A DNA stretch of 62,681 bases from Bacilli bacterium (lineage in GTDB: Bacteria > Bacillota_I > Bacilli_A > RF39 > UBA660): positions 1 through 62,681 of the forward strand of contig JAFQTN010000010.1 in the NCBI GenBank assembly GCA_017409025.1, written 5' to 3'. The notes under the pieces were generated by a model, which saw only the letters and a list, made by a program, of their open reading frames with translations, was not told where the DNA came from and did no database searches. The position numbers and the translations under genes were made by a program. This document shows, piece after piece, positions 54,718 to 62,544 of this stretch; position 1 is the first letter of the stretch, and the number at the start of each line of letters is the position of its first letter.

Positions 54718-54840
54718 ACTATTTCTCCTTTCAATACCAATTTTACTATTATAACTATACTTATAACACGAAACATTGCTTGAGTTAACTTCTTTATTTC
54801 CCATTTTATTCATAATTGTTTTACAATACTAACTAAATTA

Positions 54841-54869
54841 TTGCAAATCAAACAAGTTTATGTTATTAT
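54841..54869 (+). promoter_or_regulatory. Promoter of the candidate antisense RNA
   Basis: TTGCAA (54841-54846) and TATTAT (54864-54869) with a 17-base spacer and TG extended -10. No ORF follows it, which points to an RNA product. Confidence 0.65.
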
Positions 54870-54875
54870 GTATAT

Positions 54876-54990
54876 AGATGAAGGAAACTTCATACAATAT
54901 TAAAAGGAACATTCAATATTCGCACGTTGAGTGTTGCCATATATTATGGAAATCACCTAAGTCATTGCTGAGTTAGGTGATTCTTTTATT
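54876..54990 (+). ncRNA. Candidate small structured RNA (putative antitoxin)
   Basis: About 110 bases following a good promoter. Hairpins in order: ATGAAG-gaaa-CTTCAT (54878-54893), AACATTCA / TGAGTGTT (54908-54935), CCATA / TATGG (54937-54949) and the terminator AATCACCTAA / TTAGGTGATT with TTCTTTT (54951-54987). No coding frame. It is convergent with, and at its 3' end overlaps, the mRNA of a small hydrophobic peptide on the other strand, as in type I antitoxins. RNA existence is not shown by sequence alone. Confidence 0.55.
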
Positions 54991-55069
54991 TTAAAGTTAC
55001 AAATAGTAAACCTATAAGTAAAAGGATAATGATAATCAATGATGAGATTAAAAAAACTTTCTTTGACAT
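54986..55069 (-). CDS. 27-residue hydrophobic peptide (putative type I toxin)
   Basis: MSKKVFLISSLI, then an uninterrupted hydrophobic run to LFVTLK: one membrane helix capped by lysines. AGGAGGTGATAAG precedes the ATG with seven-base spacing, the strongest translation signal in the region. Promoter TTGATT-17-TATAAT lies about 60 bases upstream. Small single-helix peptides with a convergent structured RNA are typical of type I toxins in Firmicutes. It belongs to no family I recognise. It may also simply be a membrane microprotein. Confidence 0.6.
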   Translation of the reverse strand: MSKKVFLISSLIIIILLLIGLLFVTLK

Positions 55070-55130
55070 CTTATCACCTCCTTTCTTTTAGAAAAGAGGC
55101 ATCACCCAACTATTAAATGTTCCTAAAATC

Positions 55131-55159
55131 ATTATAGCAAACAAATGTATATTAATCAA
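55131..55159 (-). promoter_or_regulatory. Promoter of the putative toxin
   Basis: On the minus strand, TTGATT (55159-55154) and TATAAT (55136-55131) are 17 bases apart. The leader between it and the toxin ATG is about 60 bases and could fold. Confidence 0.6.
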
Positions 55160-55184
55160 TATAAATTTTTAAAAAAGCACAAAT

Positions 55185-55311
55185 CGGGTTTGGCAGGATT
55201 CCACCTGTCGCACCATAAAGGGAGCAATCTAACCCACAAACTAGCGGGTTGTTTTTTTTGTGTCTACCACCCCCCTGTTCGCTACAAACATACCACGTTT
55301 CAGCAAATAAA
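55185..55311 (+). repeat. Degenerate ssrA 3'-end copy 4 with terminator and shared tail
   Basis: GGGTTTGGCAGGATTCCACC then TGTCGCACCA (55185-55215) aligns well with copy 3. A hairpin AACCC / GGGTT with T8 (55231-55259) follows, then the tail GTGTCTACC ... GCTACAAACATACC ... AGCAAATAAA (55259-55311), which is related to that after copy 3. Open frames on both strands here are considered spurious. Confidence 0.55.
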
Positions 55312-55386
55312 TCTATTACAAAATAATACTTTGTACTATTTTTGTATAATTCATGTATAGGTTCGTTTGTGGTCTGTATACATATT

Positions 55387-55426
55387 AAAAGAAGCATTGA
55401 TGGAATATAACATCAATGCTTCTTTT
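55387..55426 (-). terminator. Terminator of the lipoprotein gene
   Basis: A perfect 16-bp inverted repeat, AAAAGAAGCATTGATG / CATCAATGCTTCTTTT, with an 8-base loop, directly abutting the stop. Confidence 0.85.
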
Positions 55427-56296
55427 CTAATTCATTTTATGTAATAATACTTCATTTCCTTTTGAATCTACACCATATAAATTCTTAGCCACATCATAAT
55501 CAAATGCTGGTACTAATTTAAATGACACAATATTCTTAGCATCTAACTTCTTAAATGGAAAATTAAATGAAAATCCATAATTACTATCATCTTCTGACAT
55601 ATAAACATTACCACTTGTAGTCAGTATTAATAAATGAGCATTTCCTGCGCAGCATATTTTTCTTACTGCAATATTTTTTACTGGTTCTTTATCAAATATC
55701 ATTTTTTCTTCGTTTGTTTTTAAATTCTTAGCATATAATTTATTATTTTTTACATACGCCTTATATTTAACTAATCCTTCTTCGCTACTGATGCCATGAT
55801 TCATTGCATCTACTTCTGTTTTTAATTCAATTTCTTCAGTTGTTTCTTTTTCATATTCATAATTTTCTTCGTTAATTTCAAATTCAGCATACACATTAAA
55901 ACTTACACTATTATCTATATTAGAGCTTGATGATTTAAATATTTCTTTTACTATTCTATATTTACCACTTTCTAGTTGTCCGTATCCATATACCCAATTA
56001 ATACTAATTTCCACTGATTTCCCTGACTCTAATCCCCAGGCCGGTAGATTAAATACCATTTCATGAATAGTTTGGATCTTACTCCACTTTCCATCAATTT
56101 CTTGTTCAATATAATAAGGTTCTCCATATGAATAATCGGTATTTGATTCATTTTTTAATATCAATGTAACTCCTATAGGAGCAAGTGTCCCTTCTTTAAC
56201 TGATAAAGTAACGTTTTTGTCTATCTTATCATTACATCCAGTCAACCCTAGGATCAAAATGCCAAAAAACAATATGCCTAATAATTTTCTTTTCAT
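55427..56296 (-). CDS. Lipoprotein with bacterial Ig-like domain
   Basis: 289 residues from ATG 56296, five bases after a GGAGG. Signal peptide and lipobox (MKRKLLGILFFGILILGLTGC), so Cys 21 should be lipidated after cleavage. The N-terminal domain (TLSVKEGTLAPIGVTLILKN, then YYIEQEIDGKWSKI, WVYGYGQLESGKYRIVKE) resembles the Big_14-type Ig-like fold. The C-terminal 110 residues carry beta-rich segments (HLLILTTSGNVYMSEDDSN) similar in style to the outer domain of island protein A. Function unknown; it is in an island of secreted proteins. Confidence 0.75.
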   Translation of the reverse strand: MKRKLLGILFFGILILGLTGCNDKIDKNVTLSVKEGTLAPIGVTLILKNESNTDYSYGEPYYIEQEIDGKWSKIQTIHEMVFNLPAWGLESGKSVEISINWVYGYGQLESGKYRIVKEIFKSSSSNIDNSVSFNVYAEFEINEENYEYEKETTEEIELKTEVDAMNHGISSEEGLVKYKAYVKNNKLYAKNLKTNEEKMIFDKEPVKNIAVRKICCAGNAHLLILTTSGNVYMSEDDSNYGFSFNFPFKKLDAKNIVSFKLVPAFDYDVAKNLYGVDSKGNEVLLHKMN

Positions 56297-56371
56297 AGTT
56301 CCTCCGTTTGACAATGTAAATTCTATTGTCCCTTTCATTATACCATATCAATTTGTCGTTGAAAAGTAAAA

Positions 56372-56399
56372 AACATTAACGTTATGTTACATTAATGCT
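56372..56399 (-). terminator. Terminator of the 56417 gene
   Basis: On the minus strand, CATTAATGT / ACGTTAATG with one mismatch and a 5-base loop, followed by T6. Confidence 0.6.
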
Positions 56400-56416
56400 T
56401 CTACTTATTTTAATCT

Positions 56417-56830
56417 CTATTTTTTTCCTCGTTCTTCCCAATTACTATAATTTACATCTTCATAATCTTTGCATTTTAAATACGTATTCCACGCAAATTC
56501 ATTTTCAGCTACACATCTTACTTCTACTCTTACTTTGCAATATGATTTACCGTCTACATCTAATAATAATTCTTTATCCATACCTCTTTGATTAATTAGT
56601 GTTTCATCAGTATAAACTGTTATTCCACTATTTTCTCCACGACTTGGATTACAATAATATTTAGTTAGTTTTACATAAGCATCTATTTCAGGTTGGATAT
56701 TTTCTTTAATTTTTGCATAATGTAATTGATTTCTTTTATTAATTTTGTTTTTATAATTTATTCCAATTACAATGCTACTAATCGAAACAACTATTAATAG
56801 TGCTATAACTATAATTAATTTCTTTTTCAT
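56417..56830 (-). CDS. Small membrane-anchored or secreted protein, unknown
   Basis: 137 residues: an N-terminal hydrophobic signal/anchor (KLIIVIALLIVVSISSIVIGI), then a basic linker and an outer domain with four cysteines (YYCNPS, KSYCKV, VRCVAENEF, LKCKDY) that could form two disulfides. No family recognised. Follows the 56839 gene by eight bases, so both are probably in one operon with the membrane protein at 57352. RBS GAGGGAA. Confidence 0.65.
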   Translation of the reverse strand: MKKKLIIVIALLIVVSISSIVIGINYKNKINKRNQLHYAKIKENIQPEIDAYVKLTKYYCNPSRGENSGITVYTDETLINQRGMDKELLLDVDGKSYCKVRVEVRCVAENEFAWNTYLKCKDYEDVNYSNWEERGKK

Positions 56831-56838
56831 AATTCCCT

Positions 56839-57330
56839 CTACTTGTATTCTTTAAACTCTACTTTGTAACAATCCTCAATTGTCAAACTTTCAATACTAT
56901 TCTTTGAAATACATAAATATGTATTTTCTTTGTTTTTAACCATCTGATTAATTATATTTCCATTATGATAACTTTTTTCTCTTCTCATAAATGTTTTATT
57001 TGTTATCGGATATCCACTAGTTGTTTGTATTGCTTGACATTCTCCAGTATCATTAAAACCTCCAGATGATTCTAATAATTTAAGATTATCTGTTTTGGGT
57101 TCATAAATGAACAAACCTACTGTACAATGTTCATTTGGATTATCAAAATTAACATTTAAGAAAAACGAACCCTTCCAAAAATTATTTGTTAATACACCGT
57201 GTGCATAATTATAATTTGATCCTGTTTTTACTTCTAATATATAATATGTTGGATTATATATTACATAAACTATTAATCCAACTATCAATGAAATAATAGT
57301 ACTTGTGATAATTAATTTATTATTTTTCAT
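56839..57330 (-). CDS. Membrane-anchored protein, unknown
   Basis: 163 residues from ATG 57330, with GGAGGG immediately upstream; the longer frame starting at 57345 overlaps that ribosome-binding site. One N-terminal helix (LIITSTIISLIVGLIVYVIYN) and an outer domain with four cysteines (NEHCTVG, TGECQAI, TYLCISK, IEDCYKV), which might form two disulfides. No catalytic motif visible. Part of the 56417-58194 group. Confidence 0.65.
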   Translation of the reverse strand: MKNNKLIITSTIISLIVGLIVYVIYNPTYYILEVKTGSNYNYAHGVLTNNFWKGSFFLNVNFDNPNEHCTVGLFIYEPKTDNLKLLESSGGFNDTGECQAIQTTSGYPITNKTFMRREKSYHNGNIINQMVKNKENTYLCISKNSIESLTIEDCYKVEFKEYK

Positions 57331-57351
57331 TTTTCCCTCCGACATTATTTT

Positions 57352-58194
57352 TTAACTTTTAAAAAAATTAATTAAATTATAAAATACTGTTGAATTTTTT
57401 GTTTTTTTTATTAATGAAGATATATTTAAAATTATAAATCCTCCAATTATTAATGCCCATATATATATTATTAAATAAACTATATATGGAACATATTGCC
57501 AAATTATATCAAATATTGGTAATGTTGGTGTAAAATACGGGCTAATATAAAACATATTAAATGTTTCTCCGTTCAAAATACCTATATTATAAATAATAAT
57601 ATTTATGGATATGGCTGTGACTACAAAACATAAAAATATTATAATTGCTTTTTTAAATGATTTTATATTAATACTTACTTCACCAGATAATAATAAATAT
57701 ACGGAAATAACAAAACTACCTAAGTGAAGCCACATCGTATGAATATTTACTAATATATCACTTGTAAAACAACTATCGGGTATAATCATCGTTGCAATAC
57801 TTCCTAGTATAGTAATATAACTTATATAAGATAATAAACTATCTCTTATTTTTCCTTTTTTTAAAAATAGACATGTTATACTTACATATATTGGTGTAGT
57901 ACATAGTTGAAAAGGAAATGCATACCATTGATAGTCCCATATTACCAAATTAGTTATAGTATCATAATTGAATGACCATATTAATTGTTTTAATACTTCT
58001 AATATTAAAGACACTACTCCATAAGTACATAAGACTATTTTTAATTGCTTTTCATTATGTTTTTTTCTCTTTTTATATAAAATTAATATTATTATAAAAC
58101 TTACAATAATCCATAGCCAATGAAACCAACCAAATGCAACAGGAGTATTCATCTCTCCTTGTAGCCAATAAAGTATTTTTTCAAATAAATTCAT
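57352..58194 (-). CDS. YwaF/TIGR02206-like integral membrane protein
   Basis: 280 residues with seven to eight membrane helices. The pattern of hydrophobic segments with WFHWLWIIVSF, WYAFPFQLCTTPIYV, TMWLHLGSF and late YVPYIVYLIIYIW resembles the YwaF family (TIGR02206) of unknown function. Its gene is first in the 58194-56417 run. No charged catalytic site. Identity with the family is by motif impression only. Confidence 0.6.
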   Translation of the reverse strand: MNLFEKILYWLQGEMNTPVAFGWFHWLWIIVSFIIILILYKKRKKHNEKQLKIVLCTYGVVSLILEVLKQLIWSFNYDTITNLVIWDYQWYAFPFQLCTTPIYVSITCLFLKKGKIRDSLLSYISYITILGSIATMIIPDSCFTSDILVNIHTMWLHLGSFVISVYLLLSGEVSINIKSFKKAIIIFLCFVVTAISINIIIYNIGILNGETFNMFYISPYFTPTLPIFDIIWQYVPYIVYLIIYIWALIIGGFIILNISSLIKKTKNSTVFYNLINFFKS

Positions 58195-58425
58195 ATTACT
58201 ACCTCTTACTACATTAAATATATTTAAATTATTTTATCTGTCATTTATATTATAACATCATATATAGATATTTCAAATATTATTATCATTTTATTTTGTA
58301 TAAAGAAAGACACAATATTTCTTAATGTTAAAAAGAGTGCTGTGGATACTATTTATTTGTCTTTTGTTCTTACAAAAAATATGCTATAATACGTATATAA
58401 TAAATAAATTTGAGGAGTTTTATGT

Positions 58426-58962
58426 ATGGATAGTTTAGAAAGATTAACTAAAAAATTTATATTAGTAAATATGGATGATGCAGAAATTTCTACGGATGAT
58501 AAGCATATCATAGGTACTCATGCTCTTGCGACTTGTACAGGATTACTTTTATATTGTAGAGAAAGAAAAGTTGCAATCGTAGCTCATATTGGTACTGACA
58601 TTGATAAAACAATAAATAAAATATTAGATTTATTAGAAAATAATAATATTAAATTCACTAATATTGAATACAGAGTAATTCAAGGTTATTATGGTCGTGA
58701 TGAAAATTTTATTAACACAATTATTTATAAATTAAAATTTGGAAATGTGTATAGAATGTTATCGAATCATTTTACTCCATATGGAAGTACAAAAAGACAA
58801 AGGAACGATATTGAAATTGATTATAATACTTTATCAAAACAATTTGCTTTTGATGCATTGTCTGGCGTTTTTGTTACTGATAAAGTATTGTTTGGAACAT
58901 ATTATTACATAGTTAATCCTCAAAATGATACATTAGATAAAAATGAGAAAAAGCGTATATGA
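58426..58962 (+). CDS. CheD-like protein (putative Cys-His deamidase fold)
   Basis: 178 residues, no membrane segment. The stretch IIGTHALATCTGLLLYCRER followed by KVAIVAHIGTD matches the pattern of CheD: Thr 31, Cys 37 and His 54 have the same spacing (6 and 17) as the catalytic Thr, Cys and His of chemotaxis deamidase CheD. CheD deamidates glutamines on chemoreceptors in other bacteria. No chemotaxis or flagellar gene is visible here, so another substrate is likely. Homology is inferred from spacing and context, not from a search. Preceded by GAGGAG. An extension beyond residue 85 is not recognised. Confidence 0.5.
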   Translation: MDSLERLTKKFILVNMDDAEISTDDKHIIGTHALATCTGLLLYCRERKVAIVAHIGTDIDKTINKILDLLENNNIKFTNIEYRVIQGYYGRDENFINTIIYKLKFGNVYRMLSNHFTPYGSTKRQRNDIEIDYNTLSKQFAFDALSGVFVTDKVLFGTYYYIVNPQNDTLDKNEKKRI

Positions 58963-58973
58963 AAGGATAAAAT

Positions 58974-59597
58974 ATGAAAATAATAAATATTGGTTTAAAA
59001 AACAAAAGAACAATTCTTTTAGTAGTAACTTTTCTATTATTTATAATTTTAACAATCTTAATGCTAAATGATAATTTAATTATATTAGATGATATAGTTC
59101 ATAATTTTATACTATCTATTAGAAATAACTATCTTACTACAATATTAAAATATATTACTCATACAGCGACATCGTATACTCTGATTTTATTTACTATAAT
59201 TTTATTAATAGTAATTAAAAATAAAAAAATACCATTATTTATAATGCTTAATTTAATATTTTCATTTACTACTAATGAAATTGTTAAATTAATATTCAAA
59301 AGAGATAGACCGTTAGGAATAAATTTGATTGAAGAAACAAATTACAGTTATCCATCAGGTCATTCTATGGTAGGATTGGCTTATTATGGATTTATAATTT
59401 ATTTGATTAATAAACATATTAAAAGTAAAAAACTTAAAAATACATTAACTATAACTTTAATTATAAATATATTATTAGTGGGTTTCAGTAGAATCTATCT
59501 AGGAGTACATTATTTAACTGACGTTATTGGTGGTTTCTTGCTGGGAATTATTTATTTAATAATATATACTAATATAATAAGTTTAGAAAAGAAGTGA
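58974..59597 (+). CDS. PAP2-family phosphatase
   Basis: 207 residues with six membrane helices. The acid phosphatase/lipid phosphatase motifs are all present: KRDRP, YPSGHSM and SRIYLGVHYLTDV. These enzymes dephosphorylate lipid phosphates such as undecaprenyl pyrophosphate or phosphatidic acid. The substrate is not defined by the sequence. It follows the CheD-like gene by 11 bases, and tmcAL by -3, so these three are probably one operon. Confidence 0.92.
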   Translation: MKIINIGLKNKRTILLVVTFLLFIILTILMLNDNLIILDDIVHNFILSIRNNYLTTILKYITHTATSYTLILFTIILLIVIKNKKIPLFIMLNLIFSFTTNEIVKLIFKRDRPLGINLIEETNYSYPSGHSMVGLAYYGFIIYLINKHIKSKKLKNTLTITLIINILLVGFSRIYLGVHYLTDVIGGFLLGIIYLIIYTNIISLEKK

Positions 59598-59602
59598 TAA
59601 AT

Positions 59603-60736
59603 ATGAAAATAATTGGTGTAATTGCTGAATATAATCCTTTTCATTTAGGCCATCTTTATCAAATAAATAAAATAAAAGAAATGTATTCTGATTCTCTTAT
59701 AATAGCTATAATTAGTACTAATTTTACAGAACGTGGAGATATTTCTATATTAAATAAGTGGGATAAAACAAGAATATGTCTAGAGAATAATATAGATATG
59801 GTTATTGAATTGCCTACTCTATATGCAACACAGTCTTCTGATATTTTTGCCTATGCTGCTTTGAGTATATTAAATCATTTCAAAATTGATACTCTAGTAT
59901 TCGGTTCTGAAACTGATGATATAAATACATTGTATAATTTAGCAAATATTCAGTTAAATAATAGTGAATATGATAAATTAGTAAAAGAATATATGGATAA
60001 GGGAATAAATTATCCTACTGCAATGAGTAAAGCGCTAAATAAATTAACTAATATTAATATTGATAAACCTAATGATTTACTTGGGTTATCGTATATAAAA
60101 GAAATAATTAAAAACAACTATAAAATTACTCCAATATCGATAAAAAGAAGTAATGATTATCATGGTAAAAATATTAATAATAATATTATTAGTGCTAATC
60201 TTATTAGAAAACTATTACAAGATAATGCTGATATAACTTTACATGTTCCACAAATAACTAATAAATATATATATAGAAACGTTTCTATTAATAATGCATT
60301 TAATTTATTAAAATATAAAATTATTAATGATATTAATTGCTTAAATAAATATTTAACCGTAGATGAAGGAATAGAAAATAGAATTATTAAATATATAAAT
60401 AAATCTAACACATGGGATGAATTAGTTATGAATATCAAAACAAAAAGATATACTTATAATAAAATTAACCGTATGTTAATACACATTTTACTGGGAATAA
60501 CTAAAGAAGATAATAATAAAGAGATATATTTAAGAATATTAGGATTTAACCAATCAGGAAGGATTTATCTAAATAAGATTAAAAAAGATATATCAATTCC
60601 TCTATTTGTAGGCTATAAGAAAAATATATCTCATACTCTAGATTTAGAATATAAAAGTACATATATATATTCACTAATTGTAAATGATCCTACATTAATA
60701 GTTCAAGAATATAAAAATAAACCTATAATCAAATAG
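59603..60736 (+). CDS. tmcAL: tRNA(Met) cytidine acetate ligase
   Basis: 377 residues; makes N4-acetylcytidine at the wobble position of elongator tRNA-Met using acetate and ATP. The N-terminal nucleotidyltransferase has GVIAEYNPFHLGHLYQI (HxGH), then ISTNFTERGDISILNKWDKT, and RSNDYHG later. Members were formerly annotated as YlbM or 'nucleotidyltransferase'. ATG 59603 is chosen over the in-frame GTG 59594 because the latter has no ribosome-binding site. Terminator overlaps the stop. Confidence 0.92.
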   Translation: MKIIGVIAEYNPFHLGHLYQINKIKEMYSDSLIIAIISTNFTERGDISILNKWDKTRICLENNIDMVIELPTLYATQSSDIFAYAALSILNHFKIDTLVFGSETDDINTLYNLANIQLNNSEYDKLVKEYMDKGINYPTAMSKALNKLTNINIDKPNDLLGLSYIKEIIKNNYKITPISIKRSNDYHGKNINNNIISANLIRKLLQDNADITLHVPQITNKYIYRNVSINNAFNLLKYKIINDINCLNKYLTVDEGIENRIIKYINKSNTWDELVMNIKTKRYTYNKINRMLIHILLGITKEDNNKEIYLRILGFNQSGRIYLNKIKKDISIPLFVGYKKNISHTLDLEYKSTYIYSLIVNDPTLIVQEYKNKPIIK

Positions 60737-60748
60737 GTTTATTTTATT
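60719..60748 (+). terminator. Terminator of tmcAL
   Basis: AAACCTAT / ATAGGTTT with a 6-base loop followed by ATTTTATT, a rather weak T run. It also faces the convergent gene at 60739. Confidence 0.6.
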
Positions 60749-61149
60749 ATATTTCTAAGTATCAAAATAAAATCTTTATCTAAAAATGTTTCTGCATAAT
60801 CTAACATCTTATTGTTTTCTATTTTAAACATATATGCCAATTTTATTAAATTATCATTACTATCATTTGCAGTAGAAATACTTATATAATGAATATTTAA
60901 TTTATTTACCACATCTTTCTTATAAAAATGCTTACATTTATTGAAATTAAAAATATATCTATTAAATCTAGCATCTGTAATATTATCGTATATATCAATT
61001 ATTAGTTTATCAGTTTCATCAATAAATCTAAATATATAATTATGATTAAAAAAGTTATTATAACCAAATATATTTTTTATAAATTTGGTCATTAATCCTC
61101 TATCATTAATTATCGTAATAAAGTCCCTCATCATATTCTTCTTATCCAT
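60739..61149 (-). CDS. Small soluble protein, unknown
   Basis: 136 residues rich in Asn, Ile, Lys and Phe; no membrane segment and no motif I can name. It shows strand-helix segments such as IFRFIDETDKLIIDIYDNIT and HYISISTANDSNDNLIKLAY. GGTGG is upstream of the start. Convergent with tmcAL. It has the look of a conserved genus-level gene but no function can be assigned. Confidence 0.6.
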   Translation of the reverse strand: MDKKNMMRDFITIINDRGLMTKFIKNIFGYNNFFNHNYIFRFIDETDKLIIDIYDNITDARFNRYIFNFNKCKHFYKKDVVNKLNIHYISISTANDSNDNLIKLAYMFKIENNKMLDYAETFLDKDFILILRNIIK

Positions 61150-61265
61150 AGTACCACCTTCAGTAGAAAATTTAACATAATAATTAATCTAAGTCAATTT
61201 GATACTCAGAATTGAGTCAAAACGTTAACTAATTGGTAACATTTCTTCCTTTTTTTTAAAATATA

Positions 61266-61274
61266 TGTTATAAT
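61266..61274 (+). promoter_or_regulatory. Extended -10 promoter of the FemAB gene
   Basis: TGTTATAAT, 26 bases before the start codon; no clear -35 box. Confidence 0.6.
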
Positions 61275-61299
61275 AATTACCCATGAGAAAGGAGATAAT

Positions 61300-62544
61300 A
61301 TGAATTTAATAACACTTACACATACGCAGTATAGTAATTATTCAAATATTCATAATCAAAGAAATTTTGGACAAACAGTTGAATATTCGTTACTTGAAGA
61401 AAATCAAAAAGATAGTAAATTATTTTTAGGTTTAATAGATAATTCCAATAATCTTTGTGCTGCTGCATTAATTTTAGTTACTAATATATCTCCAAATATA
61501 AAAGAAGCATATGCTCCGAATGGTTTTTTAATAGATTATTCTAATTTTGATTTAGTTAAAACGTTTACTGAAGAATTAATTAAATATTTAAAAAAAGAAA
61601 AAGTTACATATCTAATAACTAATCCGATGTTTAAATATAGAATATATAATAAAAAGAATATGATAATTGAAAATAATATAAACATTTTAGATAATTTAAT
61701 TAGATTAGATTATCAACCAGTAGGTTATTCTAATGATTTTAGTAAATATGATATTGTTATTGAAGATTATGATAATAAAGAAAATATTTTTAGAAAATTT
61801 AATCGTAATACTAAAAGAAATATTAAAGAAAGTCTAAATATGGGTATAACTCTTCATAAGGGATCTATTAAAGATATTGAAGAATTTTACAATATTATAA
61901 AAAAGAAATCTAGACATAATTTATCATATTACTATAATTTAATGAATACATATAATACTAAAGATAATAAAATGGAAATATTTTTTACAAAGTTAGACCC
62001 TCAAAGATTCTTAATTAATATTAAAAAAATATATGAATCAGAAGTAAGAAGAAACGAGGTTATTCATAAATCGATTCAAAATAAACAAGGTAAAATGACG
62101 GAAAAAATATTAAATAAAAAAATTAATTCTGATAGTTTGTTAGAAAAATATAGAGAATTATTAAATAAGGCAATTGATTTTTCTAAAAATCATGAAGACA
62201 GTGTTATTATTGGTACTAGTGCAATAATTAGAAATAATAAAGAAATATACTTTTTAATAGATGGATATAAAGAAGAATATAGGGCTATCCACTCTTCTCA
62301 TATTCTAAAATGGGCATTAGTAAAAAAATATTCTTCATTGGGATATAAAATATTTAATTTAGGTGAAATTCATAAAGATTATCAAAATAAAAACAGTAAG
62401 TATCATGGCCAATATATGTATAAAATTGGTTTCGGTGGTAATATTATTGAATATCCTCCAAATCTACTTCTAGTAATAAATAAACCGATGTATTCGGCAT
62501 ATATAAAATTAAATAAATTAATACAAAAAAAGAAATCAAATTGA
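61300..62544 (+). CDS. FemAB-family peptidyltransferase (peptidoglycan cross-bridge)
   Basis: 414 residues. Two GNAT-like domains separated by a helical arm (about residues 240-300), as in FemX/FemA/MurM, which add amino acids from aminoacyl-tRNA to lipid II. Motifs visible: FGQTVEYSLLEEN, YAPNGFLIDYSN, FNRNTKRNIKESLNMG, LKWALVKKYSSLGYKIFNLGEI and YKIGFGGNIIEYPPNLLL. AAAGGAG precedes the ATG. The stop TGA (62542-62544) coincides with the first bases of the IS-like end that follows, so the original C-terminus may have been slightly different. First or only cross-bridge enzyme seen in the window. Confidence 0.9.
   Translation: MNLITLTHTQYSNYSNIHNQRNFGQTVEYSLLEENQKDSKLFLGLIDNSNNLCAAALILVTNISPNIKEAYAPNGFLIDYSNFDLVKTFTEELIKYLKKEKVTYLITNPMFKYRIYNKKNMIIENNINILDNLIRLDYQPVGYSNDFSKYDIVIEDYDNKENIFRKFNRNTKRNIKESLNMGITLHKGSIKDIEEFYNIIKKKSRHNLSYYYNLMNTYNTKDNKMEIFFTKLDPQRFLINIKKIYESEVRRNEVIHKSIQNKQGKMTEKILNKKINSDSLLEKYRELLNKAIDFSKNHEDSVIIGTSAIIRNNKEIYFLIDGYKEEYRAIHSSHILKWALVKKYSSLGYKIFNLGEIHKDYQNKNSKYHGQYMYKIGFGGNIIEYPPNLLLVINKPMYSAYIKLNKLIQKKKSN

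Noticed and set aside
54876-54990. Known riboswitch or 6S RNA
   Set aside because: No matching consensus; the convergent peptide and terminator fit an antisense RNA better.
55145-55397. ORFs on both strands (71 and 81 codons) over ssrA 3'-end copy 4
   Set aside because: They overlap each other and a terminator-like hairpin, have poor ribosome-binding sites and unlikely protein composition; the repeat explains the sequence.
56395-56595. 66-codon plus-strand ORF opposite a small secreted protein gene
   Set aside because: Hydrophobic, Leu-rich shadow frame; the opposite strand has a signal/anchor sequence, cysteines and a ribosome-binding site.
49964-58194. Active prophage or integrative element
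   Set aside because: No integrase, terminase, capsid, relaxase or conjugation gene is present; only att-like repeats and small cargo-like genes.
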